From Rhodobacter sp. NTK016B (GTDB lineage: Bacteria; Pseudomonadota; Alphaproteobacteria; Rhodobacterales; Rhodobacteraceae): 64,000 nucleotides of DNA. The notes below the pieces were generated by a model, which ran no database searches, was not told where the DNA came from, and worked only from the letters and a program-made list of their open reading frames with translations. Numbering within the stretch: position 1 is the first letter of the stretch; every line of letters begins with the position of its first letter. Location of the stretch: assembly GCF_017303295.1 (NCBI RefSeq), contig NZ_JAFKOK010000010.1, positions 124,001 through 188,000 on the forward strand, read 5' to 3'. The translations under genes were made by a program, and so were the position numbers. Shown piece after piece: positions 44,469 to 53,585 of the stretch.

Positions 44469-45644
44469 TCACGCCGCTTTCTCGTCCTGCGCGGCGCGGG
44501 GTTGCGCGCGTTCGACAAGACGGGCGAAATAGCTGGCGCCGATCGGGGCGACGGCATCGTTGAAATCGTAGCGCGGGTGATGAAGCCCGGCGCTGTCGCC
44601 CTGACCCAGAAAAAGATACGCCCCGGGACGCGCTTCGAGCATATAGGCGAAATCCTCGGCCCCCATCGTCGGCTCGCATTCCCCCGCCTCGCTGCCGATC
44701 TCGGCCGCCACGGCGCGGGCGAAATCGTAATCCCCGGCGTGGTTGATCGTGGCGGGATAGCCGCGCTCGAAGGTGATGTCGGCGCGCACGCCCATCGCTG
44801 CCGCGATGCCCGAGACGATCTGATGGCAGCGGGCTTCGACCATGTCCTGCACCGCCTTGTCATAGGTGCGAACCGTGGCGCAGAACCAGCCGCTTTCGGG
44901 GATGATGTTGTCGGCGGTGCCGGTATGGATCTGCGTCACCGAGATCACCAGCGCATCGGTGCCCTTGCGGTTGCGCGACACGATGCTTTGCAGCGCGCCG
45001 ACCATCTGCACGATGGCCGCGACCGGATCGGCGCAATCCTCGGGATGGGCGCCGTGGCCACCCTGCCCCGTGACCGTTACCCACAGCGTATCGACGGCGG
45101 CCATGATGGGGCCCGGCGCGCCTTCGAACCGGCCCTCGGGCACGCCGGGGGCATTGTGCAGGGCAAAGACCCGCGAGATGCCGAAGCGCTCCATGATGCC
45201 CTCTTTCACCATCACCTCGGCGCCGCCGCCCCATTCCTCGGCCGGCTGGAAAATCAGCGCAACGCGGCCGGCAAAATTGCGCGTCTCGGCCAGATAGCGC
45301 GCGGCACCCAGCAGCATGGTCGTATGGCCGTCATGGCCGCAGGCATGCATTTTGCCGGGCACGGTCGAGGCATGCGGCAGGCCGGTCTCTTCTTCGATCG
45401 GCAGCGCGTCGATATCGGCGCGCAGGCCGATGGTCGGCCCCGCGCCCTGACCCTCGATGATCGCCACGAGGCCCGACTGCGCGATGCCTTCGTGGATCTC
45501 GGTGATGCCGAATTCGCGCAGCCGCTCGGCGATGAAAGCGGCAGTCTGGTGGCAGTCGAAGCGCGTTTCGGGATGCTGGTGCAGATGCTGGCGCCACGCC
45601 GTCATCTCGGGCGTGTAATCGGCGATACGGTTGAGGACGGGCAT
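44469..45644 (-). CDS. M20 family metallopeptidase (amidohydrolase, hippurate hydrolase-like)
   Basis: A 391-aa zinc amidohydrolase of the IAA-amino acid hydrolase/hippuricase/N-acyl-L-amino acid amidohydrolase group. Seen: MTAWRQHLHQHPETRFDCHQTA, the metal site ACGHDGHTTMLLGAARYL, FQPAEEWGGGAEVMV, and FTGQGGHGAHPEDCADPV-like dimerisation segment (VTGQGGHGAHPE). The start at 45644 is standard; the open frame runs on to 47486 but only as antisense to mazG and mnmH. Substrate not predictable. Confidence 0.9.
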   Translation of the reverse strand: MPVLNRIADYTPEMTAWRQHLHQHPETRFDCHQTAAFIAERLREFGITEIHEGIAQSGLVAIIEGQGAGPTIGLRADIDALPIEEETGLPHASTVPGKMHACGHDGHTTMLLGAARYLAETRNFAGRVALIFQPAEEWGGGAEVMVKEGIMERFGISRVFALHNAPGVPEGRFEGAPGPIMAAVDTLWVTVTGQGGHGAHPEDCADPVAAIVQMVGALQSIVSRNRKGTDALVISVTQIHTGTADNIIPESGWFCATVRTYDKAVQDMVEARCHQIVSGIAAAMGVRADITFERGYPATINHAGDYDFARAVAAEIGSEAGECEPTMGAEDFAYMLEARPGAYLFLGQGDSAGLHHPRYDFNDAVAPIGASYFARLVERAQPRAAQDEKAA

Positions 45645-45710
45645 GGTGGACTCCGGCGCGGGGCTTTGGGATAGAGGGCGCAAGCTTCCTCCAGACAGCG
45701 GGTGCGTGCA

Positions 45711-46523
45711 ATGGCCGAAGATCCCCTTATCAACGATCCCGATGGCGGCATGCCCCGCCTGGCGCGGATCATGGCCCGGCTGCGCGACCGCGAGACCGGC
45801 TGCCCGTGGGATATCGAGCAGGATTTCGACACGATTGCCCCCTACACGATCGAAGAGGGTTACGAAGTCGCGGATGCCATCGCGCGCAAGGACTGGGACG
45901 GGCTGAAAGGCGAGCTGGGCGACCTGCTGTTCCAGTCCGTCTACCACGCGCAGATGGCCGAAGAGGCCGGGCTTTTCACGCTGGACGACGTCTTGCGCGG
46001 CATCGCCGACAAGATGGTCGCGCGTCATCCGCATGTCTTCGGCGACGTGGTGATCGACAGCGCCGAGGCGCAGACCGATGCGTGGGAAGTCATCAAGGCC
46101 AAGGAACGCGCGGCGCGAGCGCAGGGCGGCGTTCTGGATGATGTGCCCGTGGGGCATGCCGGGCTGACGCGCGCGGTGAAGCTGCAAAAGCGGGCCGCGC
46201 GGGTGGGGTTCGACTGGCCGGAGATCGGTCAGGTCGTGGCCAAGATTGCCGAGGAAGCGCAGGAACTGACCGAGGCCGCGCCCGAGGATCAGTTCGAGGA
46301 ATATGGCGACCTGCTGTTCGTGATGGCCAATCTGGCGCGGCATCTGGATATCGATCCCGAGGCAGCGCTCAGGGCCGCGAATGACAAGTTCACCCGCCGT
46401 TTCCGGTCCATCGAGGCCGCGCTGGCAGCGCAGGGGCGCAGCCCGGCCGACAGCGATCTGGCCGAGATGGATGCGCTGTGGGACGCGGCGAAGGCCGAAG
46501 AGAAAGCCGCGCGCCGGGGTTAG
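45711..46523 (+). CDS. mazG: nucleoside triphosphate pyrophosphohydrolase MazG
   Basis: Hydrolyses NTPs to NMPs and pyrophosphate, clearing aberrant nucleotides and modulating ppGpp. The 270-aa protein contains two MazG helical domains, each with E-x-x-E...D metal sites: GCPWDIEQDFDTIAPYTIEEGYEV...LKGELGDLLFQ, and IAEEAQELTEAAPEDQFEEYGDLLFVMANLARHL. The ATG at 45711 is preferred to the in-frame GTG three codons earlier. Divergent from the M20 gene. Confidence 0.94.
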   Translation: MAEDPLINDPDGGMPRLARIMARLRDRETGCPWDIEQDFDTIAPYTIEEGYEVADAIARKDWDGLKGELGDLLFQSVYHAQMAEEAGLFTLDDVLRGIADKMVARHPHVFGDVVIDSAEAQTDAWEVIKAKERAARAQGGVLDDVPVGHAGLTRAVKLQKRAARVGFDWPEIGQVVAKIAEEAQELTEAAPEDQFEEYGDLLFVMANLARHLDIDPEAALRAANDKFTRRFRSIEAALAAQGRSPADSDLAEMDALWDAAKAEEKAARRG

Positions 46524-46562
46524 GGTCTTCCGGTGCGGGCGGGCGCGCAGTAAGCCTGTGGG

Positions 46563-47633
46563 ATGCAACGCCTTACGCTCAACTCGATCGCCGATATCCT
46601 GTCGCTGCCCTATGACGAGGTGATCGATACCCGTTCGCCGGGCGAATACGCCGAAGACCACGTCCCGGGCGCGGTCAACCTGCCGTCTCTCGACAACGAC
46701 GAGCGCGCGCGTGTCGGCACGGTCTATGTGCAGGACAGCCGCTTCAAGGCCCGGCGCATGGGGGCTGCCCTTGTGGCAAAGAACGCGGCGACGCATCTGC
46801 AGACCTATCTCGCCGACAAACCCGCCGATTACCGCCCGCTGGTCTATTGTTGGCGCGGCGGGATGCGCTCGAACGCCATCGCGCTGATCTACAGCCAGAT
46901 CGGCTGGCGGGTCGGCGTGCTGGACGGCGGATGGCGCAGCTGGCGGCGATTGGTGCAACAGGCGCTGTATGAAACACCGTTTCCCGCGCCGGTGGTGATG
47001 CTCGACGGCAATACCGGCACCGCGAAGACCGCGCTTTTGCACAAGGTGAAAGCGATGGGGGCACAGGTGCTGGATCTTGAGGGGCTGGCGCGGCACCGAG
47101 GCAGTCTGTTCGGGCTGACGGTGGGCGACAGCCAGCCTGCGCAAAAAGGGTTTGAGAGCGCGCTTGCGGTCGAGATGGCAAAGCTCGATCCCGCGCGCCC
47201 GGTGCTGGTCGAGGCGGAGTCGAACCGGATCGGAGAGATCCGCATCCCGCCCGCCTTGTGGTCGGCGATGCAGGCGGCGCCTCGGGTCGAGATCGCCGCG
47301 CCGCTGGCGGCACGGGCGGACTGGCTGACGCGCGCCTATGCCGATGTGACGGCGGATCCGGGGGAACTGGCCGCGCGCATCGCGGCGCTGCAACCCTACC
47401 AGTCGCGCGAGACAATCGAGGCATGGCAGAAGCTGGCGGTCGAGCGGCAGTTTCCCCGCCTCGCGGCGGCACTGATGGAAGCACATTACGACCCGCGCTA
47501 TGCCCGCACCCGGTTGCGCCGGGGGACCGAGCCGTTGCGCGTCTATGCCACCGAGACGCTGGACGACGCGGCGCAGGATCGACTGGCAAAACGGATCGCC
47601 GCCGATCTGGAAGGCGACTTTTTCAACACTTGA
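46563..47633 (+). CDS. mnmH: tRNA 2-selenouridine(34) synthase
   Basis: Converts the geranyl/2-thiouridine at tRNA position 34 to 2-selenouridine using selenophosphate. The 356-aa protein has an N-terminal rhodanese domain with the catalytic C96 in YCWRGGMRS and a C-terminal P-loop domain with GNTGTAKT (149-156). The first motif IDTRSPGEYAEDHVPGAVNLP is characteristic. It lies 39 bp after mazG. The selenophosphate donor gene selD is not in the window. Confidence 0.93.
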   Translation: MQRLTLNSIADILSLPYDEVIDTRSPGEYAEDHVPGAVNLPSLDNDERARVGTVYVQDSRFKARRMGAALVAKNAATHLQTYLADKPADYRPLVYCWRGGMRSNAIALIYSQIGWRVGVLDGGWRSWRRLVQQALYETPFPAPVVMLDGNTGTAKTALLHKVKAMGAQVLDLEGLARHRGSLFGLTVGDSQPAQKGFESALAVEMAKLDPARPVLVEAESNRIGEIRIPPALWSAMQAAPRVEIAAPLAARADWLTRAYADVTADPGELAARIAALQPYQSRETIEAWQKLAVERQFPRLAAALMEAHYDPRYARTRLRRGTEPLRVYATETLDDAAQDRLAKRIAADLEGDFFNT

Positions 47634-47700
47634 GCGGCGTCAATGTCGGTCAAGTTATAGCGGACCGGCATTAATCCGACACAAGGCGAAAGTCTGACTT

Positions 47701-48660
47701 TCAATCCCGCCAGTCGAAAAAACCGCGCGGCGTCCGCTCAAGCAGGCGGCGGGCGATTTCGGTTCCAAGATCGGCAGCATCGAAGATCGAGGCCCGCCCC
47801 TCATCGCTCAGCGATTCCGAGCCGTCCGGGCGCAGCACTTCGCCGCGCAGCCATATCTCGTCGCCTTCCAGAACCGCCAGCCCCGCAATCGGCGTCTCAC
47901 AAGAGCCGTCCAGCGTGGCGAGGAAGGCGCGCTCGGCGGCCAGACGGTGGCCAGTATCGGCATCGTGGATCGCGCTCAGCATCGCCTCGGCGCGCGGATC
48001 GTCCAGACGCCGCTCGATCCCGATGGCACCCTGCGCGATGGCGGGCAGCATCTCGTCCACCTCGATGGCCGAGCGGGCGACCTTGGCCATGCCCAGCCGG
48101 TTGAGCCCCGCCATGGCAAGGAACGTGCAATCCGCAACGCCCTCGGAGAGCTTGCGCAGGCGGGTCTGCACGTTGCCGCGAAACTCGACCACTGTCAGGT
48201 CCGGGCGCCGGTGCAGAAGCTGTGCGCGACGGCGCAGCGACGACGTGCCCACCACCTGCCCCGGCTCAAGATCGGCAAGACGCGCGACGCCCGGCGAAAC
48301 GAACGCGTCGCGCTCATCCTCACGCGGGAGATAGCAATCCAGCACCAGCCCCTCGGGCTGTTCGACCGGCATGTCCTTCATCGAATGCACCGCAAGATCG
48401 ATGCGCCCGTCGCCGAGCTGTTCCTCGATCTCGCGCGTGAACAGGCCCTTGTTGCCGATCTCTTTGAGCGGCCGGTCAGCCTCGATCATCGAGCGGTCAT
48501 CGCCGGTGGTCTTGATCACCACGATCTCGAAGGCCGCTTCGGGCAGGTCGAAAGCCGCCATCAGCCGGTCGCGCGTCTCATGCGCCTGTGCCAGCGCCAG
48601 CGGAGAGCCGCGCGTGCCGATTTTCAGGGTCTGGTCGGGGGTCGGAAGGATCACGCTCAT
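47701..48660 (-). CDS. hemC: porphobilinogen deaminase (hydroxymethylbilane synthase)
   Basis: Assembles four porphobilinogens into hydroxymethylbilane for heme, siroheme and related tetrapyrroles. The 319-aa protein shows IGTRGSPLALAQA, TSSLRRRAQLLHRRPDL, and the cofactor-bearing C254 in LDGSCETPIAG. It converges on mnmH, 67 bp away. Heme produced feeds the cta system seen in this window, though the genes are not linked. Confidence 0.96.
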   Translation of the reverse strand: MSVILPTPDQTLKIGTRGSPLALAQAHETRDRLMAAFDLPEAAFEIVVIKTTGDDRSMIEADRPLKEIGNKGLFTREIEEQLGDGRIDLAVHSMKDMPVEQPEGLVLDCYLPREDERDAFVSPGVARLADLEPGQVVGTSSLRRRAQLLHRRPDLTVVEFRGNVQTRLRKLSEGVADCTFLAMAGLNRLGMAKVARSAIEVDEMLPAIAQGAIGIERRLDDPRAEAMLSAIHDADTGHRLAAERAFLATLDGSCETPIAGLAVLEGDEIWLRGEVLRPDGSESLSDEGRASIFDAADLGTEIARRLLERTPRGFFDWRD

Positions 48661-48798
48661 GGCCCCTGCTTAGCCGCGCAGAAGACCGCGCGCAATCACC
48701 CCGCGAAAAGAGCCGCGACGCCCCCCGGAAAGCCACCTTTTCTTTGAACCGCACGCGCCGGTCCCGCGACTAACCGGCATTGATCGAGGGAGTTTTCC

Positions 48799-48945
48799 AT
48801 GCCGTACCGTTTCAAAGCTGCGCGATTCTGGGTTCTTGTCACCGCCCTGTCGCTGACCGCCGCCGCGATCAGCGCAGGCAGCGCGACGATTGGTCACGAT
48901 ACCTCGACAATCGACCCGATCCGGACCCATTCGGGCGCAATCTGA
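48799..48945 (+). CDS. small putative exported peptide (48 aa)
   Basis: ORF with ribosome site GAGGGA before ATG 48799. The N-terminus is basic then hydrophobic (MPYRFKAARFWVLVTALSLTAAAISAG), as in a signal peptide or a single membrane helix, followed by about 20 polar residues (HDTSTIDPIRTHSG). No domain recognised. Its third-position GC, ribosome site and place in an otherwise empty gap support coding, but the length leaves doubt. Confidence 0.5.
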   Translation: MPYRFKAARFWVLVTALSLTAAAISAGSATIGHDTSTIDPIRTHSGAI

Positions 48946-49023
48946 GCATTTTGCGATACGACGCCGTTTTCTTGCCGTATTCAGCATTCATTGGCGACCG
49001 AAGTTGTATAAGGAATCGGTGTC

Positions 49024-50043
49024 ATGAAAGATGTATCAGGCCTGATCGAGCGGACGGCTCAAACGCAAGTGATCGAACCTCGTTGCCCCTTGACCGGAAC
49101 TGCCATGTCGCGCGGCCTGACCGTGCCGATGGACTGGCGACGCCCGGTCACGTCGCGCGAGCGGCAGATCTGGTGGAACGCCGATCACAGCTTTGGTCAG
49201 ATCCATCCCCGCCCGGCGCTGGACGAGGTGTCGGAATTCTACGACTTCCCCACCTATTACACCCATGACGATCCCAATTCGCTCGACAGCGCCGAGGAAG
49301 AGCGCCGCATCGGCGCGCTGGGGCGTCTGCTGGGCTCGATCGCCTACCGCTTCGAACGCGGCGCCGAGCCGACCGTCGAATGGTGGGGATCGGTCATTCC
49401 CAAAGGCGCGCGCTACGGGCTGGAAATCGGTTGCGGCAATGGCGACCGGATGAAGACCTTCGGCGCCCATGTCGAAGCCACCGTCGGCGTCGAGCCCGAT
49501 CTTCGTGCCGCTGCGGTGGCACGTCAGAAAGGGCTCGAGGTCCATGCTGGCACGGCCGAGGAACTGCCCGACGCGATCCGCACGCGCAAATACGACGCCA
49601 TCGTCTTCTCGCATGTGCTCGAACACACGATGGACCCGATCCTTGCGCTGCAGAATGCGCGCGACCTGCTTTCGGACACCGGCATCCTGTCGGTCGAAGT
49701 GCCCAACAACGCCTCGACCGGCAGCCGCTGGATGGGCGAGCGCTGGCGCTGGCTGGACACGCCGCGACACCTGAACTTTTTCACCGCCGACGGCTTGCGC
49801 GCCTGCGCGCAATCGGCGGGGCTGAAGGTGCGCGCGGTCCTGTACCGGGGCTATGTGCGCCAGTTCATGCCCGACTGGATCCTCGACGAGGCCCGGATCA
49901 CCGCCGCTCAGCAGCGCCGCGCGATGACGCAGGCCGATATCGACCGGCAGGTCCGGCACTCGGCGCGGCTTCTGGCCGCGACTGCCATGGCAGCGCCCGA
50001 GAAGAAATACGATTCCGTGCGGCTGATCTGCTCGCGCTACTGA
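49024..50043 (+). CDS. class I SAM-dependent methyltransferase
   Basis: A 339-aa methyltransferase. Seen: motif I LEIGCGNGDRMKTFG in the middle, the acidic V GVEPD, then FSHVLEHTMDPILAL and PNNASTGSRWMGERWRWLDTPRHLNFF, typical of the methyltransf_11/23 group often found with cell-surface sugar or small-molecule modification. An N-terminal CPLTG...RQIWWNADHSFGQIHPRPALDEV region of about 90 residues precedes it. Substrate unknown. A TATAAG hexamer lies 14 bp before the start. Confidence 0.85.
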   Translation: MKDVSGLIERTAQTQVIEPRCPLTGTAMSRGLTVPMDWRRPVTSRERQIWWNADHSFGQIHPRPALDEVSEFYDFPTYYTHDDPNSLDSAEEERRIGALGRLLGSIAYRFERGAEPTVEWWGSVIPKGARYGLEIGCGNGDRMKTFGAHVEATVGVEPDLRAAAVARQKGLEVHAGTAEELPDAIRTRKYDAIVFSHVLEHTMDPILALQNARDLLSDTGILSVEVPNNASTGSRWMGERWRWLDTPRHLNFFTADGLRACAQSAGLKVRAVLYRGYVRQFMPDWILDEARITAAQQRRAMTQADIDRQVRHSARLLAATAMAAPEKKYDSVRLICSRY

Positions 50044-50066
50044 GCCGGAACGCCCTGCCCCAGAAC

Positions 50067-50103
50067 GAAAAAGAACCCGGCGTCGCGCCGGGTTCTTTCG
50101 TAT
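50067..50103. terminator. bidirectional intrinsic terminator
   Basis: A perfect 12-bp stem AAGAACCCGGCG/CGCCGGGTTCTT (50071-50082 with 50086-50097) with a 3-nt loop, flanked by A-rich sequence on the left and T-rich on the right. It serves the convergent methyltransferase and D-Ala-D-Ala carboxypeptidase genes. Confidence 0.8.
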
Positions 50104-50124
50104 CTGGTCATGTGAGAACCGCTG

Positions 50125-52251
50125 TCAGCCGTCAGCCCCGGCCTGCGGGCCATAGGCGTTGCAGGTCTGGTTGCGTGCAGCGAGGCGCAGGCAGGCAAGC
50201 TCGGCTTCCTGCTCGGTCAGCGAATTGACCTCGGCCACATGGCGCCCGCCACGCGGCACGACCCGCAGGACGCCGTTGCCCAGGGTCGCCGCTTCGGACA
50301 GCGCAACGCTCAGCAACACGCGGTCGGCCTCGAACGAGCTGCCGAAGCGGCCCAGCTCGACGCGCCACAGACGCCCGCCCGAGGTCGAAACCCGGGTAAT
50401 GATCTCGGGCGCGCGCTCGTCCTCGGTCTCGTCGGGCGTGTCCTCAAGCGACGAGGTCAGCACGATCGTAGGCTGCAGCACCGGATTTTCCGGATCTTCT
50501 TCATCAAGCGCAGTCAGCAATTCCTCGTCACGCCACAGAATGCGGCCATCGTCATCCACCGACAGATCCTGCGCGACCGGCTCGATCTGCGGCAGAATCG
50601 GAGCAGCAGGGGTGGGCGCAGCAGGCGGCTGCACGGCGGCGAGGGCGGTTTCGGGCGCCGGTTGCGTTGTCTCGGTCGCGTCAACCGCGCGACCGCCACT
50701 TTCGGTGATCGCAATCGGCGGCAGGCCGGGGATGAGCAACCCGTCGGGCGTGACCTCGGCTGCCGTGACGCTGTCGGGATCGTGCTCGAACTGACGCGGC
50801 TCGGGTGCGGCCTCGGCCACCTGCGCGCCGACGCTCGCGCCGGCTTCGGGAACCGGCACCCCGCTTTCGGCAAGTGCCGCGTGGATGCTCGCATCGATGG
50901 CGCTGGACCCGGCCCGCGCCACTTCGACGCCGTGATCGGGGGCGTCGGGCGTGGCCTCGGTTTCGTCCTGTACAAGCTGAACCACCGCGACTTCGGGTCG
51001 GGCGGGCGGCATCGGCGAGGCCTGCGGCGCGATGGCGGCGATCATCGTCTCGGCTGCGGCTTCGGCATCGACTTCGCCCTCGGCGATCTCGGTGCCGTCG
51101 GCCCCATCCTCGATCTCGCTGGCGATGGTCAGCGCTTCGGAGACAGCATCGGCCACCTCGACCGGCTGATCCCCGGGCTCGGGTTCGAGCACGTCATCAA
51201 GCACCTCGTCGATACCCTCGCGCAAGGCCGCCACCATTTCGGCGGGCATCTCGGCGGGGGGCGCCACATCGGGGCCCGGACGCGGACGCGGGAAGATCGA
51301 GCGCGCGGGCGCGGTCTGCAGCCGGATTGTGCGCCCGGCCGCGACACCGCCGCCACGATCATCGGCCCCCCGCACGTAATCGGGTCTTGGCGGCCTGCGT
51401 GTCGCCACGCGGCGTGGCGCATCGCGGAATCCGCGATCCAGCAGCGCCGAGACCCGCCGCAGACGGTCGGGCGACGAGCGCGCGCCGAACACCACCGCCA
51501 ACATCCGCACGCCGTTGCGCTCGGCCATCGCGGCAAGGTTGTAGCCGGCCGCGTTGGTGAAACCCGTCTTGATGCCGTCGGCACCGCGATAGCTGCTCAG
51601 GAAAAGCCGGTTGGTGTTGCGCACCGTCGCGATGCCGGCATTGTCCGACATGCGCGAGAAAATGTTGTAGTAATCGGGGTGGTCGAAATAAAGCTGGCGT
51701 GCCAGCAGTGCCATGTCCCGGGCCGACGACAAATGCGTCGACGCCGTCAAGCCGTGCGGATTGACGAAATGGGTTCGCGTCATGCCGATCGCGCGCGCGG
51801 TCCGGTTCATGCGCGCGGCAAAGGCCGAGACAGACCCTTCCAGCGCCTCGGCAATCGCCACCGCCGCATCGTTGCCCGAGCGCAGCGCCGCGCCACGGAT
51901 CAGGTAGCGAAAGGCGATCTCCTGGCCCGAGCGCAACCCCAGACGCGAGGGCGGCTGCGACGCCGCATGGGACGAAATCCGGACCCGCGTATCGGCGTCG
52001 ATCTCGCCGTTTTCCAACGCCTCGAAGGCGATGTAGAGGGTCATCATCTTCGTCAACGACGCGGGATGAAGCCGCGCATTGGAGTTGTCGGTCTCGAAAA
52101 GGATCTCGCCGGTCCGGACATCCATGAGAAGCCCAGCATAGGGCTGAGCCTGAGCGCGCGTTGTCACGCCAAGCGCGATCAGAACGACCAGAAAGGTCGC
52201 CACTCTCAAGATACCAAAGCCGCGGAACCAACGCCCGGTGTGCGTTGTCAC
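50125..52251 (-). CDS. D-alanyl-D-alanine carboxypeptidase with C-terminal SPOR domain
   Basis: A 708-aa periplasmic penicillin-binding protein of the DacA/DacC (S11) type. Seen: signal peptide (GILRVATFLVVLIALGVTTRAQAQ), S65-L-T-K68, S125-G-N127 and K228-T-G230, i.e. the three active-site motifs. Residues about 290-620 are an acidic, Pro/Ala/Glu-rich linker, and the last 80 residues (LWRVELGRFGSSFEADRVLLSVAL...) form a SPOR domain that binds denuded peptidoglycan at the septum. The start is GTG 52251; the only nearby ATG removes the signal peptide. Confidence 0.92.
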   Translation of the reverse strand: MTTHTGRWFRGFGILRVATFLVVLIALGVTTRAQAQPYAGLLMDVRTGEILFETDNSNARLHPASLTKMMTLYIAFEALENGEIDADTRVRISSHAASQPPSRLGLRSGQEIAFRYLIRGAALRSGNDAAVAIAEALEGSVSAFAARMNRTARAIGMTRTHFVNPHGLTASTHLSSARDMALLARQLYFDHPDYYNIFSRMSDNAGIATVRNTNRLFLSSYRGADGIKTGFTNAAGYNLAAMAERNGVRMLAVVFGARSSPDRLRRVSALLDRGFRDAPRRVATRRPPRPDYVRGADDRGGGVAAGRTIRLQTAPARSIFPRPRPGPDVAPPAEMPAEMVAALREGIDEVLDDVLEPEPGDQPVEVADAVSEALTIASEIEDGADGTEIAEGEVDAEAAAETMIAAIAPQASPMPPARPEVAVVQLVQDETEATPDAPDHGVEVARAGSSAIDASIHAALAESGVPVPEAGASVGAQVAEAAPEPRQFEHDPDSVTAAEVTPDGLLIPGLPPIAITESGGRAVDATETTQPAPETALAAVQPPAAPTPAAPILPQIEPVAQDLSVDDDGRILWRDEELLTALDEEDPENPVLQPTIVLTSSLEDTPDETEDERAPEIITRVSTSGGRLWRVELGRFGSSFEADRVLLSVALSEAATLGNGVLRVVPRGGRHVAEVNSLTEQEAELACLRLAARNQTCNAYGPQAGADG

Positions 52252-52312
52252 GTGCCTGTCCTCTGCCTCTGCGCCCCGTCTTACGCGGGGACGTCATTAA
52301 TGCTCTGAGTTC

Positions 52313-52341
52313 AGACTAGCACCTATCCCCGGACCTGAAAA
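52313..52341 (-). promoter_or_regulatory. putative promoter of the D-Ala-D-Ala carboxypeptidase gene
   Basis: Minus-strand TTTTCA (52336-52341), a 17-bp spacer, and TAGTCT (52313-52318) preceded by TGC, giving an extended -10. Matches are moderate; the position, 62 bp before the GTG, is right. Confidence 0.35.
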
Positions 52342-52429
52342 CCCCCCGCCTTTTCAATGTGTTTTCGTGCGTTGTTCATGTACATCCCAGATATTGCAGG
52401 GGCGCGGGCAGCCACCACTACATCGGGGA

Positions 52430-53125
52430 TCAGCGCAGATGATCGAGAAGGTCAGGCAATTCCGACAAGGTGGAAATCCGCCGAAAGCGCGGATGAGCCT
52501 CGGGCGCTTCGGCGCGTTCAAGCGCCCATTCCCGCCCATGCGGCACGAAGACGCCAAAGGCCCCGGCCTCGATGGGCGGCACGACGTCGGACTTCATCGA
52601 ATTCCCCGCCATCAGCGCCTGCGCGGCCCCGTCGCCGTGATTGTCGAAGATCCTTGCATAGATTTCGGGCGTCTTGTGGCTGACGATCTCGACCGCGTCG
52701 AACAGATCGCCCAGCCCCGATTGCGCAAGCTTGCGCTCCTGATCCAGAAGATCGCCCTTGGTGATCAGCACCAGCCGGTGCCGGTCCGCAAGGCGTTCGA
52801 TGGTTTCCTGCACCCCGGGCAACAGCTCGATCGGATGGGCCAGCATATCCTGCCCTGCGGCGATGATCTGGCCGATCACCGAGCCGGGCACGCGCCCCTC
52901 GGTCACCTCGATCGCGGTTTCGATCATCGACAGAACGAAGCCCTTGATGCCGAAACCGTACTGCCCGAGATTGCGCTGCTCGGCATCCAGGAGCCGCTCG
53001 GCCAGATGCTCGGTCTCGGCGTAATCGGCCAGAAGCTCGGCGAAACGCTGTTGCGTCAGGGTAAAGAAGCGCTCGTTATGCCAGAGCGTATCGTCGGCAT
53101 CGAGCCCGATCGTGGTCAGTTGCAT
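52430..53125 (-). CDS. HAD family hydrolase
   Basis: A 231-aa haloacid dehalogenase-type phosphatase. Seen: motif I GLDADDTLW with nucleophile D9 and acid D11, motif II LVLITKGD, motif III KTPEIYARI, and motif IV NSMKSDVVPPIEAG. The four-helix cap between motifs I and II (about residues 20-95) is of the C1 type. The closest group (YjjG-like) dephosphorylates pyrimidine nucleotides; substrate here unproven. Lies between the D-Ala-D-Ala carboxypeptidase and clpS genes. Confidence 0.88.
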   Translation of the reverse strand: MQLTTIGLDADDTLWHNERFFTLTQQRFAELLADYAETEHLAERLLDAEQRNLGQYGFGIKGFVLSMIETAIEVTEGRVPGSVIGQIIAAGQDMLAHPIELLPGVQETIERLADRHRLVLITKGDLLDQERKLAQSGLGDLFDAVEIVSHKTPEIYARIFDNHGDGAAQALMAGNSMKSDVVPPIEAGAFGVFVPHGREWALERAEAPEAHPRFRRISTLSELPDLLDHLR

Positions 53126-53215
53126 GGGTGCTCGCGGCTGCTAGGGTTTTCTTGAGAACATTCGGCGCTATATAGTCGGCTTAACTCGAATCTGTCACTC
53201 AGGCTCAAACACCGC

Positions 53216-53560
53216 ATGGTTCTGTCCCCCACGATGACTGAGCGCAAGGACGGCGATGGCGATCCCGGCGATCCCGGTATTGCGCTGAAGACGCGCACGC
53301 GGACGGCAAAGCCGCCGATGTACAAGGTCCTGCTGCTCAATGACGACTATACGCCGATGGAATTCGTCGTCCACGTTCTGGAACGTTTCTTCGGGCTCAA
53401 TCACAGCCAGGCGTTCGAGATCATGCTGACGGTCCACAAGAAGGGCCTCGCCGTGGTCGGCGTCTTCAGCTACGAGATCGCCGAAACCAAGGTCGCGCAG
53501 GTCATGGACTTCGCGCGGCGCCATCAGCATCCGCTGCAATGCACCCTGGAAAAGGAGTAG
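53216..53560 (+). CDS. clpS: ATP-dependent Clp protease adaptor ClpS
   Basis: Delivers N-degron substrates to ClpAP. The 114-aa protein has the core [48 protein letters not shown] (with the hydrophobic pocket residues of the N-degron site) and the tail [17 protein letters not shown]. Start at 53216 or 53234 (ATG, 6 codons in). clpA is not adjacent. Divergent from the HAD gene. Confidence 0.95.
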   Translation: MVLSPTMTERKDGDGDPGDPGIALKTRTRTAKPPMYKVLLLNDDYTPMEFVVHVLERFFGLNHSQAFEIMLTVHKKGLAVVGVFSYEIAETKVAQVMDFARRHQHPLQCTLEKE

Positions 53561-53585
53561 GGCGTTCACGCGCCCTGTGACGCGC

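Noticed and set aside
45645-47486. In-frame upstream extension of the M20 amidohydrolase
   Set aside because: It runs antisense through mazG and mnmH; the family starts at the ATG at 45644.
50239-52308. A 689-codon plus-strand frame opposite the D-Ala-D-Ala carboxypeptidase gene
   Set aside because: Shadow of a gene with all three catalytic motifs; the repeated Gly/His/Arg composition is typical of antisense translation here.
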